Positions 11,331 to 21,915 of a stretch of DNA of 64,000 bases are shown piece after piece. Source of the DNA: Colletes latitarsis (taxonomy: Eukaryota > Arthropoda > Insecta > Hymenoptera > Colletidae); assembly GCF_051014445.1 (NCBI RefSeq), contig NW_027488368.1, positions 28,122,001 through 28,186,000 on the forward strand, written 5' to 3'. Position 1 is the first letter of the stretch; the number at the start of each line of letters is the position of its first letter. A model generated the notes under the pieces. It had not been told where the DNA came from and did not search any database. It saw only the letters and a list, made by a program, of their open reading frames with translations. Position numbers and translations under genes: made by a program.

Positions 11331-13442
11331 CTCCTCCAAACCCTTGATGACGATCCATGGGGGCGCCCATATAAGGTGGTGCTGAATAAGCTCCGCCCGT
11401 GGGCGCCCCCCGTCACCGAGGGTCTTGACCCCCGGCTGCTGGAGGACGTGGTCAATACACTCTTCCCAATTGGGGAGAGGGGACCGCGTCCTCCGGCGGC
11501 GGCGGCTGTCCCAGTGGAGTGGACGGCCGAGCTGGGGGTCACGCAGGAGGAGCTGGCAGCGGCCATCAGACGGCTCGGGGTTCGTAACACGGCCCCGGGT
11601 CCGGATGGTGTGCCCGGCCGGGTTTGGGTCTTGACCCAGGGCGTCCTTGGGGCCGACCTCAGGCGGTTGTTCGACCGCTGCCTGAGGGACGGGCGATTCC
11701 CCCCCAGTTGGAAGGTGGCGAGGATGGTCCTCCTCCGGAAGGAGGGTCGGCCCGCGGAGTCTCCCTCCGCATACCGGCCCATTTGTCTCCTCGACGAGGT
11801 GGGCAAGCTCTTCGAGCGTGTGATTGCTGCCCGCCTCGTCGAGCACCTGTCGCGGGGTGATCCCGGTCTGGCCGACTGCCAGTTCGGTTTCCGGGGGGGC
11901 CGATCGACTATCGACGCGATAGGTCGTGTGAGGGCCCTCTCGGGGGCGACCGTCTCCCGGGGAGGAGTGGCATTGGCAATATCCTTGGATATTGCCAATG
12001 CCTTTAACACCCTCCCCTGGGAAGAGGTAAGGAGGGGACTCGAATATCATCGAGTCCCCCCTTGTCTCAGGGCGGTCGTCGGGGATTATCTCCGCGGCAG
12101 GTGGATCGAGTATCCGGGCCGGGATGGTGATATGCGGAGGGAGGTGTACTGCGGTGTTCCGCAGGGGTCGGTCCTCGGGCCACTCCTGTGGAACATCGCG
12201 TACGACTCGGTGTTGCGGGCCGGCCTCCCCGACGGCGTCAGCACGGTGTGTTATGCGGATGACACACTGGTGCTGGCCGTCGGGGCGCACTGGGGGAGCG
12301 CCATGCGTCGCGCGGAGGAGGGGTCGCAACGCGTCGTCGACCGGATCAGGGGGATGGGGATGACGGTGGCGGTCCATAAGACCGAGGTGATTGCGTTTCA
12401 TTCACCTCGGCAGGATCCGCCACCCCCTCTGATTCGGGTGGGTGGGGCTGACATCGAGGTGAAGCCCCAGATCAGGTATCTAGGGCTGATCCTCGATAGC
12501 CACTGGCGTTTCGAGAAGCATTTCCGCTGCCTGGTCCCCCGGTTGGAAAGGATGGTTGCGACTCTGGGCCGGATCCTGCCCAACCTGGGGGGCCCGGCGG
12601 GCCGAGTTCGTCGCCTCTATGTGGCAATGGTCCAGTCGGTGGCCCTATACGGGGCCCCCGTCTGGGCGAACGACCTGGCTGCCTCCCGGCGCAGCATGAC
12701 GATGCTGCGTCGGATGCAGAGGCAGATGGCGATGAGGGTCGTCCGCGGCCACCGGACCGCGTCGCGTGAGGCAGCGACGGTTCTTGCAGGGATGCCGCCC
12801 ATGGATCTCCTCGCGTGGTCGCACGCGATGATGTACCGGCACCGCGTCGACCGTCGCGCGGGGGCGGGGGCGGTCCCGGGCGGGCAGGAACCTGCTTGGG
12901 GCGATTTGAAGCGCCAGGCCCGGCAGTCCGTGTTGCTCGCGTGGCAGGAGCGGCTGGCTCTGCCAACCGCGGGGCACCGGACTGTCGGGGCGGTTCGGCC
13001 ACTCCTGAAGGAGTGGCTGGACAGAGGCCATGGCGGCCTCACCTACCGGATGGCACAGGTATTTTCCGGGCATGGCAGCTTCGGAAGATACCTGTGCCGG
13101 ATAGGGAAGGAGCCGACGGCGCGTTGCTGCCACTGCGACGCTGAGCAGGACACGGCGGATCATACCCTGGAGGTATGCCCCGCGTGGGAGGGGGAGCGCC
13201 GTGTCCTGGTCGGCGTCGTCGGGCGGGATGTCTCGCTGCCGGGCGTGGTGCGCGCCATGCTCGGCAGCGAGGAGAAGTGGAGGGCCGTGGCCTCCTTCTG
13301 CGAGAACGTAATGTTGCAGAAGGAGGCCGCGGGGAGGGAGCGCGAGCTTCAGCGGCGCGCTGAAGCTCGCGCTCGTGCGGTGGCCCGAGGTCGTCGCCCG
13401 GTCGCGAGGCGTCGCGGGCGGCCGCCTCGGCGTGGCGGATGA
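11331..13442 (+). pseudogene. ORF2 3' two-thirds of copy C (5' truncated, otherwise open)
   Basis: About 703 codons are open to the stop at 13440-13442, from just before the RT fingers to the C-terminal zinc finger (CCHCDAEQ). The catalytic YADDT is intact. The endonuclease is missing, so it is a dead fragment despite its open frame. From LRRMQRQMAMRVV to SHAMMYRHRVDRRAG it carries copy-B residues in an otherwise J-like sequence, a likely gene-conversion patch. Confidence 0.85.
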
Positions 13443-13985
13443 CCTAGGCTGGGAGGGGGTCCTGAGGGGACCCTCCTCCCGCCAGGCGGCGCCGGGTCGG
13501 ACCGGTTGGGGGTAGGAGTGCCACACCCTACCGGTCCGACGCAAGGGGAGGCACCCTGGGCGGTCTGGTGCGGCCATGAACGCCCGGCCGCCGAGGGGTG
13601 GAAACGGGGTCGCGGGCGGTTGCGAGTTGGGGCTCGCAGCCGCCACTAAACGCGGCCCCGGGACGGATAGCGGCGGGATGGAGTGGCCCCGTCCCGCCGC
13701 TATGAGGCAGTGTGTCTACTGGGGGGACCGATTGTCCCCCCGGGGGATGGGCGCGAAAGCGCGGGCACGGGGAGGATACCGGAAGAATGCTTCGAGCGAT
13801 TCCCGGTATCCTCCCAAAGCGTGCCGAAGGGTCACCGTGAGGTTTTTAGTGGGTAGGTCCCGTGCCTGTCGTTGTACGGGCGCGGGGAATCCCACACACC
13901 CCTCCCACCTCTCCCCAAGGAGGTGGGAGGGAGTCTTTCGAAGATTTTCCCCACGACAAAAAAAAAAAAAAAAAAAAAGAAAAAA
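11331..13985 (+). mobile_element. Family-1 copy C, 5' truncated, inserted in element E
   Basis: It starts in mid-ORF2 (LLQTLDDDPWGRP) and ends in a poly(A) tract (13959-13985, interrupted by G). A 16-base direct repeat, AAGTCTTGCTAGCGTA, flanks it (11315-11330 and 13986-14001; the first two A may belong to the tail). This is a textbook target duplication. It is inverted relative to its host element E and to copy B. Confidence 0.9.
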
Positions 13986-16356
13986 AAGTCTTGCTAGCGT
14001 ATATAACGTTCGCATGACTTTGGCATTGAAGTATTCGACGTGGGATCTTACTCCCATTCGCGCATCGATGTGAACACCCAAGCACCTTATGGTTTGCTTG
14101 AGTGCCACATTTCTCCCGTTTATCCTTATCGCAGGAGGTCGTTCTTTATCCAGATTTCCTTTCAAGAGAATCATCTCGGTCTTAGTCGCAGATAGTTTAA
14201 GTTTCTGCGTGGCGCACCACTCAGAAATTGTATCCGCGACTCTTTGCCCTCTTTGCTGCAACTGATTCCTCGAGTTTCCGTAGAATACCACGAGTAAGTC
14301 GTCAGCGTAGCCTATTGGCTCGCAAACCAGGTGTTCGTTTGATAAGAGCTGCAGAACTTCGTCAAAGACTAGGTTCCAGCAGCTCGGACCGAGTATCGGC
14401 CCCTATGGGCAGCCCTTGATGACTTGCTTACGCACATTACCGTGTTTGGAAACTATTGTAACCATACGGTCAGCGAAGTAGTCGACCATGAGTCGATAAA
14501 GATTTCGGGGACATCCCAGGCGTTTCAGCTTCTGAAGTATGCTTGGCCACCAAACATTATCAAAAGCTCCGGCGATGTCGAAGGAGAGACCCATCACATA
14601 TCGTTCCTCTCGCTGGGATGTCAATTCCCTGAGCTTCACCACGGCGTCTTCCGTGGATCGTCCAGGCCTGAATCCGTATTGCCGATCGGAACTATGTTCT
14701 GGGTTTAGGAATATATTACTCATTCGATTAAGCATTAGTCTTTCTAACACTTTGCCTAGGATGGAGAGTAGGCATATCGGTCTGTACGACTTGACATCCG
14801 ATGGTGGTTTATCGGGCCCTTTCAAGATTGCTCTGATCGAGCCGATTTTCCACCTAACGGGGAAGACCCCGTGCGCTAGGTACCCGTTGTAGAGTCTTAG
14901 TAGAGCACTATGGATGGATCCATAAGCACATTTAACTACTTCGGCCTCTAAACGGTCCAGCCCAGGGCATTTGCCTCGCTTTAAGCGTGATACTGCAGCT
15001 CCGAGCTCATTCCTCGTGAAGACTGGACAGTCTTCTGTCGGCGGATCGGTTGTAGCATCAGCTCTGGTGTTTGCTTGCTCCGGCGTTTCATTCGTGGACG
15101 AGTCGTCCGGGATTAGCGCCTGTAGGAGCTGCGAGGCAGTCGATTCCCAGTCAGTCGTATATCCTTCCGGCGTTCGAATGTTAGAGACCGCAGTCTCAAC
15201 ACAGAGTTTCTTCTGGGCGATCTTGTAAACAAGTCCCCATGGCTCTTTGCTCCCCTACTCCGTCACAAAGTTCTGCCAGCTTTGTGCTTTCGCAGCGCAC
15301 ACTGCAGCTGTGTAAGCGAGTCTAGATGTTCGATACTCAGCCTGCTTTACCGCTCTCTCCTCCGAGTTCCTCTCGCGCTGAAAGGCTCGTCTAAGTAGAT
15401 AGACTCGCACTTTCATTCTCGTCAAATTTTCCGTCCACCATGGAACGGACTTTGAATGCCACTTCTTGGGGCGCATTGAGGCATTGCACGCATGGATGAT
15501 CGATTTCTCGACCTCTTGTGCTAGGTGTTCGACTTCCCTGCGGCAATCAGTGCCGAGGGGTAATTGCCTCGCGCCCTCAAGTAGAACTTGATCAAAACGC
15601 TCCCAGTTCGCATGCAACGTGCGGAATCGAGGCTGTGGGCTTCGATTCTCATTCACGTCCGTGAACTACAAGACAAAATCAATAAATCGATGATCACTGG
15701 AGGTCCAATACTCGTGGACCGTCCAGTTTTGTACAATTTTCGCCATGTCTCGTGTCGATAATGTGACATCGATCCATGACTTACCGGCAGGGCTGCAGTA
15801 TGTAGGGATACTACCAGCCTCGTTCAAAATCGTCAAGTTGTGTAATGCGATAAACTCTTCGAGTTTTTCGCCTCGCGTGTCCGGTCGAACGCTTTCTCCC
15901 CCCCCCCCCCCCCAAAGGTGGGATTTGGCATTGACGTCCGCGGCTATCACGACTCGACGGTGTTGGAGAGCATCGAGTGTCTTCTCCAAACGTGCCAGAC
16001 TTGGTTCAATGTCTTCCGAGCATTGAAAGTACTGGCTAACGAGGTAGAAACTACCGAAGGGTCCGCTAATGCAAACGCAGGAGGTGTGAGTATCACACAG
16101 CTGTGTGATTTTTACCACCGAAATGTCCGGGTATTTGACCACTATTGCAGCCATAGCCCGATCATTCTCGGCGATCACCTTCGCCGTGAGCCCAAAGCCT
16201 GGAATCTGTCCCTGAAATTGGTAAGGTTCCTGCATGAGCGACACGTCGATCTCCTTTATGTGCATTAGCTCGCTCACCTCTCCATGAACAATTAACGCAC
16301 GCCGCATATTATGCTGCGCGATGCGCAATTGCCTTAGAGGATTCTCCGGGTGGTGT

Positions 16357-16547
16357 CTATCCATAATTGGTACGAGATACTGCAAGGTCGAGAGCTGCCT
16401 TATAGGCAGGGCAGTTTTTGTCTCGTGACTTATGGTTGTGCTGTTTACCTCTTGCTTTACAGTTCGAGCAAGTTGGGGACTTCCCCTCAGGAGCTGTGTC
16501 CGGCAATCGTCGGCCGCAGTACGGGGCGTAGCGACCCCGAGATACCT
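16357..16547 (-). pseudogene. ORF1 3' end of element E (Cys-rich C-terminus)
   Basis: The frame reads GKSPTCSNCKARGKQHNHKS then RDKNCPAYKAALDL and stops at TAG 16357-16359, eight bases after the ORF2 ATG. The Cys/His pattern is that of the last knuckle in R1-clade ORF1p. The knuckles expected upstream are missing between here and 18686. Confidence 0.55.
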
Positions 16548-16552
16548 GATGC

Positions 16553-18680
16553 TTATCACACCGTAAGCCTCCTGTTGGTCGTCACAAAGACCCATTCACA
16601 ATTCCTTTTTTGGTTTTGTAAATGGTACGTGACGGCAGGAGGAACGGGGGCCTTGGCTTAACCGCCCGGGACCGCGAGTATGGCGACTCTATAAAATCGC
16701 CCTCCAATCCTAAGTTATGGTGCGCGGCGATGGGATGCATGGTTGGGGGAGGAGGCCCAATCCCAAGCGACCACCTCCGGGGTACCTGCCGAAACCCCGG
16801 AGTATATAGGCTTACCCGTGTAAGGTGGCTCTGCCCGGGCGGACCTTTCCTTCCGACCTGCTCGTGGGAATACTATGGAGTTCAAAATTAAAACGGGGAT
16901 GGGACGGGGTAAGTCAGAGGGGGAGGACGAAGGCGGTGTTGGGACTGGAGTGACGGCGCTCGCGCCGCCTCCTGCGCCTGGCCCGGCTTCGTGGAGGGTG
17001 GAGGAGGACGACGAGACTGCGTCAGTCTTGTCCTTCTCCTCCACCAGGAGCCTCATAGGCTCCAAGAGAAAGAGGACGGGGCAGGCCGTCAATGGAGTGG
17101 GCAGGGCGATGAGCCCGGTTGTCCGGATAAGTTGTCTCAGGGACGAGGTGACCGAGGAGATATCGGAGAGGATCCCCTCGTCCCTGAGACGAGTGGAGAA
17201 AGTGGCCGCTGCCTGCTCTTTTAAGGGGCAGAAGAGCGGCGAGGCAGAGGCTCTGAGGGAGGCTGCCCAAATGATGAGGGACGCGGCGCGGGAGCTAAGC
17301 GGGCGGAACGCCCGTCTGCAGCTCCTGTTGGAGGAGGAGCGACGGGGGAGGATGAGGGCAGAGGCGCGCTGGAACAGCGTGGCCCTCCCTCCTGTCCTCC
17401 CTCCTCCTACGGCGCGCCCTCCTGCGGTCGTTAGGAAGCGGAATGCGGCGGAGGTGATGCGGGCCCGCACGGGCCCTTCCACACGCACTCCGCCCGCGCA
17501 GAGGTCCCCGTCCTCCTCAGAGGACGATCTCCTGAGGAGGATAGGGGACATGATTGATAAGAGGCTGGCCGCCTCCCGAGAGGAGCTCCTCCCCGGAAGA
17601 GCGGTCGGTGGGAGGGTGGTGCAACCCCGACCAGTGCCAGCAAGGCCGGGGAAGGCGAAGGTGGGGGGAGCGAAGGCTCCGCCCACCGTGGCGACTCCGG
17701 GGCCTCGGGTCGTGATCCCCTAGGGGGGAAGCGTACTTGTGGTCCCGGTTCCCGCGTCCTCCGCGGCACCGCCCCAAGGGGGGGTGTCGTGGAGCGAGGT
17801 GGTGGGGCGGAGGGCGAGGAGGGCGACGAGGAAGGCCTCGCAGGCGAAGCCTCCGCCCCCGCCGCCCGCGGCCAAAGGAAAGGCCGCGAAGGCGCGACTT
17901 GGCCGCCCCCCTAAAACGGCAGCGGCAGCGCTGACCGTTGCGCAGGGGGGCGACCTGATCCTCGCGCAGGCGATGCGGCTCGCCAGGGACAATGTGTCCC
18001 GGGAAGAGCTTGGCATCGCTTCCGTCAGGGCGATGCGGGCCGTGACTGGGGGTCTCCTGCTGGAGATCCCCGGTCCAGACGGCGGCGTGAAGGCCGACCG
18101 ACTCGCCCAGAGGCTCCCGGAGCCTCTGGGCGAGCGGGGTGTCCGGGTCGCCCGGCCCACGAAGCGCACGGAGATGCGCGTGTGTGGGCTGGACGACTCG
18201 GCCACCGCGGAGGACGTGGCGCGTGCCCTAGCAAGGGCGGGGGATTGCCCTGAGGGGGATTTGCGGGTCGGGGAGATCCGCAGATCTCCTTCCGGCCTGG
18301 GGTCCGTGTGGGCCCGCTGCCCCCTCTCCGCCGCCCATAAATTGGCGGAATCCGGGAGGGTTTTGGTGGGGCGGGTTTCGGCGCGAGTATCTCCACTCGC
18401 GCCGCGCCCGCTCCAGTGTCACCGCTACCTCGAATTGGGGCATGTGAGGCAGTGGTGCACATCGCCGGTGGACCGCAGCGGTCAATGTTACCGCTGCGGG
18501 GCGAAGGACCACCGCGCGAGCCAGTGCTCGGCGGCCCTCCACTGCCCGCTATGTGCGGACAGGGGGATGCCAGCCGACCACAGGGTGGGGAGCAGGAAGT
18601 GCTCTCCCCCCTCCCGGAAGGAGAGGAAGAGGTGGGCCGTTCCGGCTCCGGCGCCGCGGGCGGTGGCATCGTCCACCATG
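16553..18680 (+). mobile_element. Family-1 fragment F (5' UTR and ORF1), both ends truncated
   Basis: It begins in the family 5' UTR about 70 bases after the full-length 5' end, and stops in the last codons of ORF1 (ASSTMD). There is no ORF2, no 3' UTR and no poly(A). The pentamer GATGC borders it on both sides (16548-16552 and 18681-18685). It is either a 3' truncated insertion or a repair patch, and it coincides with a missing segment of the host element's ORF1. Confidence 0.7.
16875..18680 (+). pseudogene. ORF1 (Gag-like) of fragment F, one nonsense codon, 3' truncated
   Basis: It starts MEFKIKTGMGRGKSEGEDEG. TAG at 17721-17723 replaces a Lys codon (family: ATPKGGG), and the frame then continues to the fragment end. 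Both CCHC knuckles are present (CHRYLELGHVRQWC with Cys-to-Tyr at the second Cys of the first knuckle; CYRCGAKDHRASQC intact). The tyrosine would abolish zinc binding in knuckle 1. Divergence from J/L/K is higher than among those copies, so F is an older or separate subfamily. Confidence 0.75.
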
Positions 18681-18685
18681 GATGC

Positions 18686-19685
18686 GTCGGACAGACCTCA
18701 CGCGGATCGTAGCTTTCGCCGGCTTAACAAGGGACAGAACAGGTTGTTTGGTAACGTCACTGTTCTGTCCTTTCCCTTTCGGCGGGAAAATACGCACCAC
18801 GTGTCGTGGTGGTTTAACCGCCTCCGGGGAAACTCGATTGGCATCAACATTTACCGCTTGCGCGTAGGTTGTTGCTGCACGAACTGGTACAGGTTTCGCA
18901 GTCGGAAGGGATCCCGTCGTCTGCGAAACCGTAGGGGCAACTCTCTCTGCGATCCTCTGGGAGGCTCCCACCTCTTGCCGGATCGCCGCGAGCTGTCCTT
19001 TTAGGAAAAAGTTCTGAATAAGAACCTCCTGGACTAGCTCGTAGAGAGCTGCCGCGTTGCCTACGATCAAGGCTCCGGTCTCCTTACTGAGCCTGGATTC
19101 TATTCCAAGACAGTTGGTCCGGATACCCTTGACCAGTTTCGAGGCCTCCCCACTGATTTGGTCGAGAGGCCTGTTCGAAGGGCTAGGTGTCGCCTCCGCC
19201 GACACCTTTCCTGGCAATTCCTCGCCGCTTTCCCGGGCTTTTTCTGCCCTTTGCGGCTTCTCCTTCTTAACGACGGTTACCCAACCGTCGCTATCTACTT
19301 CTTGGCCCAATCCTCCTTCCGTGGACGTGGCGTTGCCTTGGGAAGTCGCCTTCGGTTTTTTGGCCTCCGGCTTCTTCGGTGGATTTGTGCGGGGTGGTGT
19401 CCCCGGTCCGTCCTTCTTAATCGCGGGCACAGGGGATGTTTTCCCTGTTGGCTTAGGTGGTGAAGGCTTGCCCTTAGTCGTTGGGGGTCTGGTGCAGGGA
19501 GGCGTTTTTGCGCCCTTACCCACTTCAACCGCCTTAACTTTTTTCTGAGGTGGTGAGACCAACCCAGCTCTCTTACTCACCGCCGTCATTCTGCCGGGAG
19601 CAGCGACAGCGGCCTCCTTAACTCCCTTTTCCCCCTTGCGGGGTACCGAGGCGTCTATGGGGGTTAATTTTATTTTTGGATCCAT
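18686..19685 (-). pseudogene. ORF1 5' part of element E
   Basis: About 330 codons from MDPKIKLTPIDASVPRKG. A Lys/Pro/Thr-rich disordered N-terminus is followed by DSDGWVTVVKKEK, a helical stretch (ALYELVQEVLIQNFFLKGQL) and the end KATIRVRSVRRI, where R1-clade ORF1p normally goes on into the conserved core before the knuckles. The frame breaks at the edge of fragment F. RNA-binding role inferred from position and family. Confidence 0.6.
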
Positions 19686-20659
19686 ACTTGTGTATATTCC
19701 TTTTCGTCCCGGCGTGTGTCCCGGCCTCCATGGACCCTCAAATGGAACCCGGCTCTGCCTGGGTTAGGACTTGCACCCGGGATATAGTCCGCGAACAAAG
19801 GCCGACCGGGCTTTCCCCGGACTCCTAGGTTCACTTCCTCGCCCAATAGAACCCACGAATGGTGTTCCGAGCCGATTGACTAGGCACAGGGCTGCTTTTC
19901 TCGCCTAGCCGCCTGTCTAGACGAAGCAGAGGCCAAAGGTACGTGTTGGGCAGCTATACTCCCGCAGAAGAGAGGGCCCTCAGATCCCAGGATCCTCCTT
20001 TCCGCCGACACAGGTCGCCACGCACGGCAAACATGTGGGGAACAAACCTCAAGCAGATGTTCCCTCTGCTTCGCTACGCCCGGTTTCTGCTCCCTGTTTT
20101 TGCAGGGAACCCGCTGCGTAACTAGGACATGACCTCGGGCATCATGTCCCTGTAGCATTAGCTCCAAAACGTGGGACTCGTCCTTAGCACGACTAGTCGA
20201 ACTCACTTTGCCATCATCAACTATGCTCTTGACGTTTCAGTGTCCTTTTACCATCGCCAACAACGTGAGCTGCTGTCAGCAGCGCGACGACGGTCTTACA
20301 TGTATAAATACATGTTGTCTTTCGTCGTTGGCGTACCTTTCAGTCAGTGTTTCGTCATGCGCTGCATATTCTTCCTATATGCAGCGTCCGTATGGCAAGG
20401 ACTCCGAGTCTGACAGTGCCGTACACCACTGGCTTACAGCTCGGAGTTGAGCTGGTCTAGGCGGAGTCTTCTAATGGCCAGGGGAGCGATCCACGTTTCG
20501 AGGCCCGTCTCCATACCTAGGATACTAGCATGGTTTCCCAGCCGACACCTTCAGGCAGCAAGGAGCAGCACAGCTACTTATATGGTGGCCTCCTTCCGCC
20601 AATCGTCTGGCATTACGACATCTGCCACCAGATGTTTTGGTGTGCTGGGTTCTGCCAAG

Positions 20660-20699
20660 CCCAGCGGCGTATTGCTTTTCCCAGCGGCGTATTGCTTTT
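20660..20699. repeat. 20-bp perfect tandem duplication
   Basis: CCCAGCGGCGTATTGCTTTT occurs twice in direct succession (20660-20679, 20680-20699). Confidence 0.9.
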
Positions 20700-20758
20700 G
20701 GGGACGCATACAGACGTCGTGTCGTGTCTCTTTCTGATCTTATGATTTGCTTAACGTG

Positions 20759-21005
20759 AAAAGGGGGCATATAGCCCCCTTTTTGATTCTTTGGTGTCAG
20801 GATCGCCTCCTCGAAAAGGTATTAAAGCAAAAAGGGGGCTTATAGCCCCCTGGTATTAGTTAGGACTTTCTTGGAGAAGATCTAGGTGTTCCGTTAAGAA
20901 CATCGAAAAGTTCTTTTAAAGTGAAAAAGGGGCATATAGCCCCTTTCTGTACAAGATACGCCTTCTCCAATAAGCCTTAAAGTGAAATGGGGGCCACAGC
21001 CACCA
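20759..21005. repeat. Cluster of four G5/C5 hairpin units in the element-E 5' region
   Basis: Units share the frame TTAAAGTGAAAAGGGGGC, then ATATA, then GCCCCCTTT. Perfect stems are at 20759-20768 with 20774-20783 (10 bp), 20834-20840 with 20844-20850 (7 bp), and 20926-20933 with 20939-20946 (8 bp); the fourth unit at about 20981-21005 has lost pairing. Spacing is irregular, about 65-95 bases. Confidence 0.75.
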
Positions 21006-21297
21006 GGTGTTCAATATACGCTAGTCATAATGCTTCCCCTTCACTCTTTGCTTTTCTGACACCCCTCCTTTCTGACATCTCTGTTTTGCACAGTACGATT
21101 GACGGATCTCCTCTTTGCTCGGGTAGGTGGGGTCGTTACTCCCATACGGTGTGCCCCTGCACCGCCCCTGCCTAAGCCAGAGCCCCGTTGGCCGACATAA
21201 ATGCCGTTTCCAGCGTCCACCGCGAGGAGGAGAGGTTGGCACATGCGATCCAGGTGCCGTATAGCAAGCTATACGCCCGGATGGCTTCTAGACGCCG

Positions 21298-21858
21298 TGC
21301 CCTGAGACACGGGGGGACCCGATGATATTCGAGCCCCCTCCGTATCTCTCCCTAGGGAAGGGTGTTAAACGCGTTGGCAATATCCAGCGATACCGCCAAC
21401 GCCACCCCTCCCCGGGAGACGGCCGACTCCGAGAGGGCCCTGACCCGACTGATCGCATCGAGCGTTGGCCGGCCCCCTCTCCCCCCCCCCCCCCAACCCG
21501 AAAACCGTACTGGCAGTCGGCCAGGCCCGGGGTACCCCGCGACAGGTGCTCGGCGAGCCGGGCAGTAATCACTCGCTCGAAGAGCTTGCCCACCTCGTCG
21601 AGGAGACAGATGGGTCGGTATGCGGATGGAGACTCCGCAGGCCGACCCTCCTTCCGGAGGAGGACTATACTTGCTACCTTCCAACTGCCGGGGAATCGCC
21701 CGTCCCTCAGGCATCGGTTAAACAACCGCCTGAGGTCGGCCCCAAGGACGCCGTGGGTTAACACCCAAACCCAGCCGGGCACACCATCCGAACGGGGGCC
21801 GTGTTACGCGCCCCGAGCCGTCTGATGGCCGCGGCCAGCTCCCCCTGCGTGACTCCCG
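21298..21858 (-). pseudogene. ORF2 RT fragment of copy H (5' part of copy B/H)
   Basis: It encodes GVLGADLRRLFNRCLRDGR, SAYRPICLLDEVGKLFERV and a frameshifted GRST region, where a C-run at 21481-21494 replaces the coding sequence. It then encodes LAVSLDIANAFNTLP in another frame and ends at PCLR, where E interrupts. Same subfamily as B and the 3' half of L. Confidence 0.7.
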
Positions 21859-21915
21859 GCAGCTTGGTTACTAGCTTACTGCGTGCTTACTAGCTTACAG
21901 CTTCCTTACTAGCTT
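21859..21915 (+). repeat. 19-bp satellite array, block 3
   Basis: Three satellite units between copies H and I. The last 15 bases, CTTCCTTACTAGCTT, are the left target duplication of copy I. Confidence 0.8.

Larger units (their letters stand above)
11161..16364 (-). pseudogene. ORF2 (endonuclease-reverse transcriptase) of element E, split and multiply broken
   Basis: The ATG at 16364 overlaps the end of ORF1. Endonuclease motifs: IAQHNMRRA, MQEPYQFQG, VIAADVNAKSHLWG and SSDHRFIDF. RT motifs: KSYRPICLLSILGKVLE, QYGFRPGRSTEDA, GLSFDIAGAFDNVWW, KGCP-stop-GPILGPSCWN, then YADDLLVVF. Stops are at 15666 (TAG), 15255 (TAG), 14403 (TAG in place of the Gln of the PQG motif) and about 11173 (TGA). Copy C splits the thumb coding between 14001 and 11330; across that gap the frame continues (LYTLARL to LARSNWGLG). 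The C-terminal 200 or so residues and the 3' UTR are absent. Confidence 0.75.
11161..21297 (-). mobile_element. Second R1-like non-LTR element E, 3' truncated, hosting copies C and F
   Basis: Removing C (11331-13985 plus one target copy) and F (16553-18680 plus one repeat) leaves one minus-strand element. In order: a long 5' region (21297-19686), the ORF1 start (19685-18686), the ORF1 end (16547-16357), and ORF2 with endonuclease and RT (16364-11161). It stops abruptly inside the RT C-terminal region, with no poly(A) tract. It is flanked by the 10-bp repeat TGCCCTGAGA. ORF1 lacks a central stretch where F sits. The protein is clearly different from family 1 (RT motif SFDIAGAFDNVWW), so this is a separate R1-clade family. 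A poly(C) run at 15897-15910 interrupts coding sequence. Confidence 0.7.
19686..21297 (-). promoter_or_regulatory. Long 5' region of element E (probable 5' UTR/promoter)
   Basis: About 1.6 kb without a convincing ORF on either strand, between the ORF1 start and the left target repeat of copy H. It holds a palindromic ACATGTATAAATACATGT near 20297-20314, a 20-bp tandem duplication (20660-20699) and a cluster of G/C hairpins (20759-21005). Its assignment to E rests on position only; part of it may be a different insertion. Confidence 0.4.
9293..21858 (-). mobile_element. Family-1 copy B/H (subfamily 2), split by element E
   Basis: The 3' part is 9293-11160 (T run, 3' UTR, C-terminal half of ORF2) and the 5' part is 21298-21858 (palm/fingers part of RT). 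The two parts abut in the family sequence: H stops and B starts within the same codons (PCLR...). The 10-bp sequence TGCCCTGAGA occurs at 11151-11160 and 21298-21307, as a target duplication around the inserted E. The copy sits in satellite on both sides. Its 5' truncation point (about 21858) and its own target duplication are not sharp because the satellite is repetitive. Confidence 0.7.

Noticed and set aside
15897..15910. Poly(C) run in element E as a functional motif (also 21481-21494)
   Set aside because: It falls within coding sequence of dead copies and resembles slippage or an assembly/sequencing artefact.
20171..20450. Small ORFs in the 5' region of element E
   Set aside because: Overlapping short frames on both strands without domain, conserved start or repeat in other copies.
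20759..20784. Bacterial-type terminator or bacterial contamination
   Set aside because: The G/C hairpin with a T run looks terminator-like, but it sits in an insect R1-like element and recurs with loop conservation; no bacterial genes are nearby.
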